From NCBI GenBank assembly GCA_900538765.1, contig UQAB01000022.1, forward strand, positions 1 through 30,074: DNA of 30,074 bases, read 5' to 3'. Position 1 is the stretch's first letter. Each line of letters opens with the position of its first letter. The DNA comes from an uncultured Azospirillum sp. GTDB lineage: Bacteria > Pseudomonadota > Alphaproteobacteria > RF32 > CAG-239. Made by a program: the position numbers and the translations under genes. Under the pieces are notes generated by a model. The model was not told where the DNA came from. It was given only the letters and a program-made list of their open reading frames with translations, and searched no databases. Of the stretch, positions 1 to 5,761 are shown piece by piece.

Positions 1-290
1 GTCATCACAAGGATACTATAGCATAAAAATTTCTACTGTTCAATCATTAATTTTAATAAGAAGAGAGAAAAATGACAGAAGTTTTTTGGAGGCGGTTTCC
101 TTTTGCTTGGGGGGGGTGTTGTTTGTTTTAGATGCTAAAACAAGTTCGGCATGACAATATGAAGAAGATGCTGCAGTGGAAACCCCTCCTAACCTCCCCT
201 TGCATCAGGGGGAGGAATAAATGGTGCGGCTTTCATGATGACATTGAATGGTAGCCGAGGATGAGATGTTTTTGCCGCCTGCCGGCCGGA
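1..290. repeat. Gene-free start of window with intergenic repeats
   Basis: I see no supported gene here. About 100-175 holds a G-rich run followed by an 'aacaagttcgg-atgacaata' segment that recurs at about 5528-5665, where it reads 'acaagttcggaatgacaata'. About 186-224 holds a GGGGGAGG/CCTCCCC-type palindromic motif related to other GGGAGGG repeats in the window. The stretch therefore looks like intergenic repeat sequence downstream of the TspO-like gene. Confidence 0.5.
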
Positions 291-788
291 TTATTGAAGC
301 GGGGCGGAAACGCCGAGTTCAATAACAAAATTGAGATTGAGATAAGTGGCGTACAACAGCCAAATCAGATAAGGATAAAGCAGGCCGCCGCTCAGCCGCC
401 CGGCATCGGTATAAATGCGAATCATGCGGAAGGCGGTCAGCACCATGACGATGATAACCACAAAACCCCACAGCAGTTCGCCTTTGGTAAAAAACGTGTA
501 GCACCACAGGCATTGCAGCACCATTTGCAGCAGAAATTCGTTGTTGTATTTATGGACTTCTTCCATGGGCGAATCATAAATGGCAAAGAACAATGCCGCG
601 CCAATCAACAGGTACATGATTGTCCACACAATCGGAAAAACTTCGTTTACCGGTGTTACGGATGGTTTGTAGCTGAACTCGTACCAGTTCATCATTCCGG
701 TTTCGACGAAAATACGCGAGATGTGTGCCGTCAGAAACAAAACGGCAAAAATATAAATGAGCTTGATATATTTATCCACGCGAATCAT
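291..788 (-). CDS. TspO/MBR (tryptophan-rich sensory protein) family membrane protein
   Basis: This is a 165-residue, largely hydrophobic protein with about five membrane segments, the usual size and topology of TspO/MBR proteins. Family landmarks are KPSVTPVNEVFPIVWTIMYL in the first half and PYLIWLLYATYLNLNF near the C-terminus. TspO proteins bind porphyrins and related tetrapyrroles in the membrane, and their physiological role varies between species. A GTG at 815 would also open the frame. I chose the ATG at 788 because a perfect AGGAGG lies 6 nt upstream (795-800) and would otherwise fall inside the coding region. The gene stands alone, separated from the 925-1400 pair by about 130 bp. 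The family call is fairly secure; the ligand is unknown. Confidence 0.85.
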   Translation of the reverse strand: MIRVDKYIKLIYIFAVLFLTAHISRIFVETGMMNWYEFSYKPSVTPVNEVFPIVWTIMYLLIGAALFFAIYDSPMEEVHKYNNEFLLQMVLQCLWCYTFFTKGELLWGFVVIIVMVLTAFRMIRIYTDAGRLSGGLLYPYLIWLLYATYLNLNFVIELGVSAPLQ

Positions 789-924
789 GTCTTTCCTCCT
801 CGTTATAGTACACACTCACGTATCATATCAGGAAAAAAGTTAAAAAACTATTTCCTTCGTTCAAGCGCTTTGTTTATATCAAAATGCCGCGGGCGGATGC
901 TTCCGGTACTGTGCGGGAAGAGGC

Positions 925-1077
925 TCAGGGGAGGGCTGCGGACAGAATAACCAGCGTTCCGGCGAGGAGGCCGAAGCTCATGCCGCAGAAAAATTCATCC
1001 CAAAAGAAGCGCCGCCGGCGGGATGAGGTTTTGACCGTGCAGTCAAGTTCTTCAAGTGTCAGGCTGCGGAGGCTCAT
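925..1077 (-). CDS. Small single-pass membrane protein, translationally coupled
   Basis: This is a 50-residue ORF starting with MSLRSLTLEELDC and ending GLLAGTLVILSAALP. It has an acidic N-terminal stretch, a basic RRRR patch at about residues 20-23, and one C-terminal hydrophobic segment of about 18 residues. Its ATG (1077-1075) overlaps the TGA of the upstream gene (1076-1074) as ATGA, the classic arrangement for translational coupling. I do not recognise the family. Function is unknown. The coupling and the shared repressor-type promoter suggest it belongs to the same regulated unit as the gene at 1074-1400. Confidence 0.6.
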   Translation of the reverse strand: MSLRSLTLEELDCTVKTSSRRRRFFWDEFFCGMSFGLLAGTLVILSAALP

Positions 1078-1400
1078 CGGTTTATTTCCCGTAAAATCGA
1101 ACGGATAAACTCCGTGACGTCGCCGCGCAGGGCATCATCGTGCACAAATTCGTCAAACCAGCCGCCTTGGTCGTTCAAAAGGTCGCAGCGCGCCTGTTCC
1201 AGACGTTCTGTTTCGCTTAGGTTGCACAGATATGCCCTTTGTCGGCCGGCATCGTCTTTTTCATCATAAAATACTTCTGCCGGAGGCATGAAACGGGCAA
1301 TATAACAGTTGTCGGCGCCGCGGTTCTCCTGCCAGGCTTTTTTCAGAGCATGAAACGGCGGCAGCGTTTCCAGTTGTTGAATAAGTGTGTCCGGCTTCAT
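1074..1400 (-). CDS. Hypothetical protein, first gene of an operator-controlled pair
   Basis: This is a 108-residue soluble, acidic protein that I do not recognise. It begins MKPDTLIQQLETLPPFHALK and contains an ARFMPPAEVFYDEKDDAGRQ stretch. It ends in a TGA that overlaps the start of the 50-residue membrane protein. The ATG at 1400 is preceded by an AAAGGA-type ribosome binding site. Upstream lies a near-consensus sigma-70 promoter (TTGACT, 17 nt, TATAGA) whose spacer and -10 overlap a perfect palindrome, with a second palindrome 35 bp further up. The same palindrome controls the phage-like replication gene at 4158. I infer repression by the XRE protein at 3580-4014 and membership of the same mobile-element regulon. 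Confidence 0.7.
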   Translation of the reverse strand: MKPDTLIQQLETLPPFHALKKAWQENRGADNCYIARFMPPAEVFYDEKDDAGRQRAYLCNLSETERLEQARCDLLNDQGGWFDEFVHDDALRGDVTEFIRSILREINR

Positions 1401-1441
1401 GGACTTATCCTTTTTTTGTATTGTGGCTGTTGATATTTATT

Positions 1442-1470
1442 TCTATACCAAAATGGTATTTTAAAGTCAA
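1442..1470 (-). promoter_or_regulatory. Sigma-70 promoter of the 925-1400 pair
   Basis: On the minus strand, TTGACT (1470-1465) and TATAGA (1447-1442) are separated by 17 nt. The operator at 1445-1459 overlaps the spacer and the -10 box. Confidence 0.75.
1445..1459. promoter_or_regulatory. Operator 1, ATACCA-AAA-TGGTAT
   Basis: This is a perfect 6-bp inverted repeat with a 3-bp spacer (ATACCAAAATGGTAT). It is identical, read on the other strand, to the site at 4084-4098 that covers the promoter of the replication-type gene. Confidence 0.8.
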
Positions 1471-1479
1471 GTGGAAATT

Positions 1480-1494
1480 ATACCAAAGTGGTAT
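1480..1494. promoter_or_regulatory. Operator 2, ATACCA-AAG-TGGTAT
   Basis: This is a second perfect 6-bp inverted repeat (ATACCAAAGTGGTAT). Its centre is 35 bp from operator 1 and it sits upstream of the -35 box, consistent with a two-site operator. Confidence 0.75.
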
Positions 1495-1608
1495 TTCTTT
1501 GAGGCTTAGGGTTCAGGTGCCGGGGTGCGGTGGTATGCGACCAGGCTTGTGGCTGGTACAATCTAAACAATATGCTGTTTTATATGCAAAAACCTCTAGT
1601 GTTGCCGT

Positions 1609-1728
1609 CATACCCTCCCTAACCCTCCCTACTCAGGGAGGGGACTAGATTGTGCTTGTTTGAAAATAATTCAAAAATAAAAAATCAAATTATTCCCTCC
1701 CTGAGTAGGGAGGGTTAGGGAGGGTATG
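1609..1728. repeat. 34-bp perfect inverted repeat around an AT-rich loop
   Basis: Positions 1609-1642 and 1695-1728 are exact reverse complements. They are built from CCCTCCCT/AGGGAGGG units and flank about 52 nt of AT-rich sequence. Each arm also contains its own CCCTCCCT...AGGGAGGG palindrome. A shorter relative is at 26433-26460. Confidence 0.85.
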
Positions 1729-1742
1729 ATTAATAGAACAAA

Positions 1743-1826
1743 ACTAAGCAGTGCGCTTCATTATGCACGGGACAACCGGCGGCGAACCGATGGGGTGAAG
1801 CAGCCACAGCTCCCCGCAAAATTTTA
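1743..1826 (+). repeat. Intergenic repeat family C, copy 1
   Basis: The core CTAAGCAGTGCGCTTC is followed by TGCACGGGACAACCGGCGGC, a GGGGTGAAGC stretch and an AGCTCCCC-like end. Related copies are at 2786-2862 (same strand) and, on the opposite strand, at 13279-13303, 22199-22259 and 29668-29735. Confidence 0.75.
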
Positions 1827-1827
1827 G

Positions 1828-1855
1828 TTGCAAATTTGTAAACATCATTTATAAT
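1828..1855 (+). promoter_or_regulatory. Strong promoter for the structured RNA
   Basis: TTGCAA (1828-1833) and a perfect TATAAT (1850-1855) are 16 nt apart. This predicts a transcript start near 1862, just before the first hairpin of the RNA. Confidence 0.7.
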
Positions 1856-1861
1856 ACCTTG

Positions 1862-2127
1862 CAGATAACGGCGTGTCGTATTGCCGTTATTTAGCGCCTG
1901 AGTGGCGCGGGGGTCTTAAGAAACCTCTACCCTACACGGTGTGGATATACATCGTCAGAAGTGCTGTATCGGTTTTTCCGTACAGCTTTCTATATCCCCG
2001 ACTCTGGTCGGGGAGCTTTTAGCGTATACAATAAGTTCCTTCGGGTACGAAAGGCTAAAAGGATCACTTTGTAGGGATGATTTCTTAACTCTCCGGCCAC
2101 CTAAATTTTTCGTTAGGTGGTTTTTTT
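1862..2127 (+). ncRNA. Candidate structured non-coding RNA, about 266 nt
   Basis: The non-coding interval between a strong promoter and a strong terminator folds by eye into many helices. A hairpin pairs ATAACGGC (1865-1872) with GCCGTTAT (1883-1890), and GCGCC/GGCGC pair at 1894-1908. A long-range stem pairs TTAAGAAA (1916-1923) with TTTCTTAA (2081-2088). Nested within it, CCCTACA (1930-1936) pairs with TGTAGGG (2070-2076). Inside that junction are GGATATA/TATATCC (1943-1949/1991-1997) closing a 9-bp bulged hairpin (1963-1986), CCGAC/GTCGG (1998-2011), and CTTTTAGC/GCTAAAAG (2016-2023/2054-2061). I find no hallmark of tmRNA, RNase P RNA, SRP RNA or 6S RNA. It is either a stand-alone sRNA or a long leader that attenuates the XRE gene starting 26 nt after the terminator. 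Confidence 0.7.
2097..2127 (+). terminator. Rho-independent terminator after the structured RNA
   Basis: CCACCTAA (2097-2104) pairs with TTAGGTGG (2113-2120) around an 8-nt loop, followed by seven T (2121-2127). It ends 12 nt before the ribosome binding site of the XRE gene, so read-through or anti-termination could control that gene. Confidence 0.85.
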
Positions 2128-2152
2128 GTGGTCATGTGAAGGAATTATTTTT

Positions 2153-2638
2153 ATGAAGCAGAGCAAAAGAATATCTACGCGCGGAAAGCTTCCCGACGGC
2201 GCGCCCAATCCGGTTGACGTCTATGTCGGCAGCCGGATGCGGCTGCGGCGACAGCTTCTGGGACTGACACAGGAAAAGCTGGCGGAACTTTTGGGTGTGA
2301 CTTTTCAGCAGATACAAAAATACGAGCGGGGAACAAACCGTCTTGGCGCCAGCCGTTTGTGGGATGCCGCCAATATTTTAGAAGTACCGGTCGGATTTTT
2401 CTTTGACGATATGGATAGGGAAACGGCGGTCAGTTCGCCGAGACGTCTGGCCGGGCCGGAAGAACCGCTTTCCGATAACAGCCTTTTCGGCGCAACGGAC
2501 GACCCCATGGCGCGAAAAGAAACGCTTGAACTGGTACGGGCATATTATCAAATTCCCGACCCCGGCACGGCACGCTGCGTTTTTGACCTGGTGGTAAAAC
2601 TGAGCCGCAAAATTCCCGGCCGCCAGTCCCAAACATAA
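2153..2638 (+). CDS. XRE-family transcriptional regulator (alphaproteobacterial type)
   Basis: This is a 161-residue protein. The Cro/CI-type helix-turn-helix spans about residues 22-85 and carries the hallmark LTQEKLAELLGVTFQQIQKY and ERGTNRLGASRLW blocks. The N-terminal NPVDVYVGSRMRLRR is typical of a large alphaproteobacterial group of single-domain regulators. The acidic and basic C-terminal part (about 86-161) is not a known sensor domain. I chose the ATG at 2153 over the upstream ATG at 2117, because AAGGA at 2139-2143 precedes it and the earlier start would lie inside the terminator. The RNA and terminator immediately upstream suggest control by attenuation. Its targets are unknown, and it differs clearly from the repressor at 3580-4014. 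Confidence 0.88.
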   Translation: MKQSKRISTRGKLPDGAPNPVDVYVGSRMRLRRQLLGLTQEKLAELLGVTFQQIQKYERGTNRLGASRLWDAANILEVPVGFFFDDMDRETAVSSPRRLAGPEEPLSDNSLFGATDDPMARKETLELVRAYYQIPDPGTARCVFDLVVKLSRKIPGRQSQT

Positions 2639-2651
2639 TACAGGCAAAAGA

Positions 2652-2762
2652 ATGTCATCTTCGGAGGCACTCTCAGAGTGATGTACGCACACCGGGGATA
2701 CAGGTAAAATATGGAAACTTTATTTTACCTGGATTGTCGGATCTAGTCCGACAATGACATTT
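2652..2762. repeat. REP-like repeat family B, copy 1
   Basis: This is a GTCAT...ATGAC-bounded element with internal palindromes: GGTAAAATATGG facing TTTATTTTACC, TTGTCGGA facing TCCGACAA, and CACTCTCAGAGTG. Related copies lie at 6966-7085, 13303-13366 (partial) and 22281-22398. It sits between the XRE gene and the next gene and looks like a dispersed hairpin repeat. Confidence 0.7.
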
Positions 2763-2785
2763 CTATTTCTCCCGGCAGGCACAAA

Positions 2786-2862
2786 GCGCACGCAGTGCCT
2801 CATTATACACGGAACAACCGGCGGCGAGCCGATGGGGTGAAGCTGCCTCAGCTTCCGGGGCA
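2786..2862 (+). repeat. Intergenic repeat family C, copy 2
   Basis: It matches copy 1 across ACACGGAACAACCGGCGGCG and the following GATGGGGTGAAGC. Its end overlaps the last codons and stop of the gene at 2848-3204, so this repeat borders directly on coding sequence. Confidence 0.7.
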
Positions 2863-3204
2863 AATATCCCGCAAATAAGCAGTAATTTTCTCATAGGCCT
2901 CGGGTGTCAGGTTTTGATAGGAATGATAATTAAACGCCCGCTTCAAACGATTATGCAGTTTCTGCGGACTGATGCCCAAACAGTGCGCCTGTTTCCGGAC
3001 AAGCTCGCGGAAAAGGTGCGCCTGCCGCGTCGTAATGCAGGAAGCCGGCTGCACGCCGGGCGTTAAAGAACCATCCTTCTCAACCGCGTGCAAAAACACT
3101 TCCTCCAGCCGGCGTTTTCCAACATTCTCCTCCCCATACGAATGCATATTTTTCTGCCCGTTTTGTATTTTAGCAACGCCTGATATATTCGAAACTTCCG
3201 CCAA
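2848..3204 (-). CDS. Small phage-type protein with P22AR/ORF6C-like C-terminus
   Basis: This is a 118-residue protein. Residues about 66-113 (LFRELVRKQAHCLG..., then KLHNRLKRAFNYHSYQNL and TPEAYEKITAYL) resemble the C-terminal module of phage antirepressors. That module has a pattern of conserved hydrophobics, a Y/H-rich turn, and a final 'tpe-yekaiayL' helix. The antirepressor N-terminal Bro/KilA-type domain is absent, so this would be a stand-alone C-terminal module. The start is uncertain: a TTG at 3204 follows AGGAAC closely, and an ATG at 3147 is the main alternative. It is the last gene of a minus-strand series with the membrane protein and repressor. A role in relieving or assisting repression is inference only. 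Confidence 0.55.
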   Translation of the reverse strand: MAEVSNISGVAKIQNGQKNMHSYGEENVGKRRLEEVFLHAVEKDGSLTPGVQPASCITTRQAHLFRELVRKQAHCLGISPQKLHNRLKRAFNYHSYQNLTPEAYEKITAYLRDICPGS

Positions 3205-3284
3205 GTTCCTATTATTAATAGCTAATATACGCCCGGCGGCATTGTTGTTAGTTGAATCATTCCCGGCAATGGAAGTATTAATAT

Positions 3285-3524
3285 CTATCGTGATGTGTGT
3301 TGAAAAAAAATCCAGGCCATTGTCAGGGCGAGGATTATTGAAAGGATGAGGCTGCCGGTGTTGATGATGACCCGGTTGTTGTTTATCTTGATGTCCCGGG
3401 CGGCTATCTTTATGTTCGGGCCGTTGCGCTGCGAGGTATCGGCGGTATGTTGCGGGTTGGTCTTATTGTCATCATTTGCAGGTGTCGCGCTGCGAAGGAT
3501 TTCCAGGATTTTTTCCTTAGTCAT
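3285..3524 (-). CDS. Small C-terminally anchored membrane protein, unknown function
   Basis: This is a 79-residue protein. It has a hydrophilic N-terminal part (residues 1-50, rich in N, K and D) and one membrane segment at about 57-75 (LILSIILALTMAWIFF). The ATG at 3524 is preceded by GAGGA at a spacing of 8 nt. It lies 55 nt after the repressor gene on the same strand and 80 nt before the P22AR-like gene, so the three may be cotranscribed. I do not recognise it. Small tail-anchored proteins next to phage repressors are sometimes exclusion or immunity factors, but nothing in this sequence shows that. Confidence 0.6.
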   Translation of the reverse strand: MTKEKILEILRSATPANDDNKTNPQHTADTSQRNGPNIKIAARDIKINNNRVIINTGSLILSIILALTMAWIFFQHTSR

Positions 3525-3579
3525 GTTTATATCCTCAGTCGGGTGTTCTTGTATGTGGTGTGGTCCGGGAGGGAGGCGG

Positions 3580-4014
3580 CTAGGAGGCTTTGTTCTTCAT
3601 CAGAAATTTGGTAAAGCTGATGATGTTTTCCGTGCGCTCTTCGGCCGGAAGGTCGGCTGTTTCCTCATACAAAGCCTTAATCAGCAAGGCCTTGTTCTTC
3701 GGGGAAAGTTCCTTTTTGTTGTCTTTGAGCCAGGTTTCAACGGTTTCGATGATTTCCATAATATAATCCAGAGCCGGTGTCGGCATTTTCTGCTCGGCGG
3801 CCGGCTGCCACTCCAGCGGCAAAATCTCATAAGGGCGGCAGTTCAGGGCTTTGGAAAGGCGGTCCATCCATTCCAAAGTCATATCCCGCTCCCCTTTTTC
3901 CAAACGGAAAATCTGCGGCTGGCTGGTGCCGGCGCGGTTGGCGATTTCTTCTGTCGTCAGCCCCGATTTCGTCCGGAGTTCTCTGACCCTGTTTTTTATG
4001 CGTATTTTATCCAT
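3580..4014 (-). CDS. XRE-family repressor of the phage-like module
   Basis: This is a 144-residue protein with a Cro/CI helix-turn-helix at about residues 5-65 (RVRELRTKSGLTTEEIANRA, then GTSQPQIFRLEKGERDM). A mostly helical, acidic C-terminal part may mediate dimerisation. There is no LexA/CI autoprotease motif. The frame can be opened at 4056 or at an ATG at 4032, but both lie in or beyond the operators, so I prefer the ATG at 4014. The Shine-Dalgarno is weak for every choice. It is transcribed divergently from the replication-type gene at 4158. Three palindromic sites lie between them, one overlapping the other gene's promoter, so it probably represses 4158-5440, itself, and the 925-1400 pair. 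Confidence 0.85.
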   Translation of the reverse strand: MDKIRIKNRVRELRTKSGLTTEEIANRAGTSQPQIFRLEKGERDMTLEWMDRLSKALNCRPYEILPLEWQPAAEQKMPTPALDYIMEIIETVETWLKDNKKELSPKNKALLIKALYEETADLPAEERTENIISFTKFLMKNKAS

Positions 4015-4025
4015 GCGCTCATTTA

Positions 4026-4040
4026 ATACCATTCGGGTAT
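4026..4040. promoter_or_regulatory. Operator site near the repressor start
   Basis: ATACCATTCGGGTAT matches the palindrome with one arm mismatch. It lies just upstream of the repressor's chosen ATG and would suit autoregulation. Confidence 0.6.
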
Positions 4041-4049
4041 AAAAAACAA

Positions 4050-4064
4050 TATCCAAAACGGTAT
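4050..4064. promoter_or_regulatory. Degenerate middle operator site
   Basis: TATCCAAAACGGTAT keeps the right half-site GGTAT and a diverged left half. The centre-to-centre spacings to its neighbours are 24 and 34 bp. Confidence 0.45.
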
Positions 4065-4071
4065 ATTTCTC

Positions 4072-4101
4072 TTGACAAACAATATACCATTTTGGTATAA
4101 A
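4072..4101 (+). promoter_or_regulatory. Sigma-70 promoter of the replication-type gene
   Basis: TTGACA (4072-4077) and TATAAA (4096-4101) are 18 nt apart. The operator at 4084-4098 fills the spacer and overlaps the -10 box, so bound repressor would block polymerase. Confidence 0.8.
4084..4098. promoter_or_regulatory. Perfect operator, ATACCA-TTT-TGGTAT
   Basis: This is a perfect 6-bp inverted repeat and the exact reverse complement of the site at 1445-1459. Both lie in the spacer of a strong promoter. Confidence 0.8.
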
Positions 4102-4157
4102 ACTTATGTTTCAGCTGCCAAGGGGTAGCGGCAGGCTGAATAACAAAAGGAGTTTAT

Positions 4158-5051
4158 ATGAGCGGTTTTATAAAAATGCACCGGCGGATTGTCGAATGGG
4201 AATGGTATCGCGACATTCCTGTGCGCGTGCTGTTTGAACATTTACTGCTGCGGGCAAATTACAAAGACCTGCGTTTTCGCGGCTGCGAAATCCGGCGCGG
4301 TTCGCTGGCGGCATCCCGCCGTTCCCTGGCGGAAGAAACCGGCCTCAGCGAGCAGCAAATCCGCACCGCACTCGAAAAACTGCGGCGCACCGGCGAGATT
4401 GAAACCGCCGCCAAGGGCAATTTTACGCTTATCAAAGTCATGAATTATAACCGTTATCAGGCAACCGGGGAGGATGCGGACGGCGACTCGTTTGTCCCGG
4501 GAGAGTCGGACAACACGTCTTTTTTACCGGAAACCCTTTTAAAACCAAAGCCCAACCGGGAAGTCACCGCGCCGCAGCCACAAGAGAAAGAAGGGAAGAA
4601 GATAATAAATCCCCCTGATATATCTGTCAGAAAGACAGATATATCTTCCCCCGCCGGAGAAGCAACAGGGCGATATTTTTCCAGAGGCAGGAAAAAGGGA
4701 AGCGGAAAGAGCGGCAAAAAACGCCGCCAACGTTTTGTACCGCCGCAGCCGGAAGAAGTCGCCCGTTATTGTCAGGAAAGGGGCAATAAGGTTGATGCAG
4801 CCAAATGGTTTGACTATTACACCGCCAACGGCTGGCGGACAGGGCGCGTGCCGATGAAAGACTGGCGGGCTTCCGTGCGTTTCTGGGAGCGGAATCAGCC
4901 GCCAGCGGGGGATGTATGCGGGGACTGTGCCGACCCGCTTGCGGCGGCAGCGGAAGTTCGCCGCCGGGCTGATAACATCGGCCATAAATACGGGACGGAA
5001 GCGCGCAAGCGTTTTCTCAGGGGATTAATAAATAATTATGGTGTAGATTAA
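4158..5051 (+). CDS. Phage-type replication protein with N-terminal winged helix
   Basis: This is a 297-residue protein. Residues 1-97 (MSGFIKMHRRIVEWEWYRD..., with LAEETGLSEQQIRTALEKL and FTLIKVMNYNRYQ) match the winged-helix N-terminal region of phage and plasmid replication initiators. A low-complexity basic linker (about 100-195, with KKGSGKSGKKRRQR) follows. A conserved phage C-terminal block then reads PPQPEEVARYCQERGNKVDA and WFDYYTANGWRTG...MKDWRASVRFW. The protein probably binds DNA at a replication origin and recruits host replication factors. The ATG at 4158 follows AAAGGAG at a good spacing. Its promoter is covered by the operator. No helicase, integrase or terminase is nearby, so the element looks incomplete or very small. 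Confidence 0.8.
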   Translation: MSGFIKMHRRIVEWEWYRDIPVRVLFEHLLLRANYKDLRFRGCEIRRGSLAASRRSLAEETGLSEQQIRTALEKLRRTGEIETAAKGNFTLIKVMNYNRYQATGEDADGDSFVPGESDNTSFLPETLLKPKPNREVTAPQPQEKEGKKIINPPDISVRKTDISSPAGEATGRYFSRGRKKGSGKSGKKRRQRFVPPQPEEVARYCQERGNKVDAAKWFDYYTANGWRTGRVPMKDWRASVRFWERNQPPAGDVCGDCADPLAAAAEVRRRADNIGHKYGTEARKRFLRGLINNYGVD

Positions 5052-5068
5052 AAAAAGGATTTGGAGCA

Positions 5069-5440
5069 GTGACAGAAATTGAGGAGTTGAAACAAAAATT
5101 GGAATTTGCCGCCGACATCATGAAGCGTCTGCCGAGCGTAAGAGCCAACGGTTACGGCTCAGGCTGGCCGGAAATGCTTTACACGCTGGCGGAAATTATT
5201 GAACAGGAAGCGGAGCCGTCGCGCCTGCAAGCCAACAGTCAGGAAGTTTCGGAAATGGAGCGGATTTTGGACTGGCTCAAACCGCTTGACGCTTTTGAAA
5301 CCAAACTGGTGTGGAAACGCGCCTGCCGTGTGCCGTGGAAAGTGCTGTCTTATGATTTTCGTGCCGACCGCACAACTCTGTGGCGCAAATATGACCGTGC
5401 TCTGGCAAAAATCCTGACCACGCGCAAAACCGCCGCCTGA
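5069..5440 (+). CDS. DUF6362-family phage protein
   Basis: This is a 123-residue protein with a GTG start preceded by GGAG. The C-terminal block (MERILDWLKPLDAFETKLVW, then RVPWKVLSYDFRADRTTLWR) has the helix-turn-helix look of DUF6362 proteins found in alphaproteobacterial prophages: 'W-x-x-I-x-x-x-F-x-x-x-R-x-T-x-W-R-R-x-x-x-A-L'. That arrangement is reminiscent of small terminase-like or transcription-factor HTH proteins; the function is unknown. It lies 17 nt after the replication-type gene and presumably shares its promoter. It is the last gene of the module before repeat-rich sequence. Confidence 0.75.
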   Translation: MTEIEELKQKLEFAADIMKRLPSVRANGYGSGWPEMLYTLAEIIEQEAEPSRLQANSQEVSEMERILDWLKPLDAFETKLVWKRACRVPWKVLSYDFRADRTTLWRKYDRALAKILTTRKTAA

Positions 5441-5761
5441 ACCTCCTTCCGCCCGCCTCAAATGACACCTCACCCGCTTGTCGCCTTTGAAAGTTGCGCC
5501 ATTTATTTCCTGATGCAAGGGGGAGAGTTTTTTGCTTGGGTGTGTGTTTGTTGCTTGATTTAGATACCGGAGTCGATGGTTGGTGATTGGCAAGCGTCAG
5601 CGCCGACAGAGCTTTTTGTTGAGAACGAGCTTGCCTGGGACAAACAAGTTCGGAATGACAATAAGGATGGATTGTTTTTATTCACCCCACCGGTTACGCG
5701 CAAAGTCGCGTAACCGCTTTTCCCTAAGGCAGGGAGGAGGGAAAATGGGGATGAGTGATTT
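5441..5761. repeat. Gene-free repeat-rich stretch
   Basis: I see no supported gene. 5528-5665 shares the 'gcttggg..gtttg...ttagat' and 'acaagttcgg-atgacaata' blocks with about 100-175. A 10-bp-stem hairpin CGGTTACGCG/CGCGTAACCG with a 6-nt loop lies near 5691-5716. A short GGGAGG motif follows it. The hairpin lacks a T-run on the minus strand, so it is a poor terminator for the gene at 5762. Confidence 0.55.

Noticed and set aside
261..950. Open frame of 229 codons antisense to the TspO-like gene
   Set aside because: It is H/N/Q-rich, has no recognisable domain, and overlaps a well-supported membrane protein with a perfect AGGAGG.
1862..2127. tmRNA, RNase P RNA, SRP RNA or 6S RNA as the identity of the structured RNA
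   Set aside because: There is no tag-peptide reading frame, no conserved RNase P GAGGAAAGUCC-type core, no SRP GGAAGCAGCC-like loop, and no single long rod with a central bubble. The multi-junction layout fits none of them.
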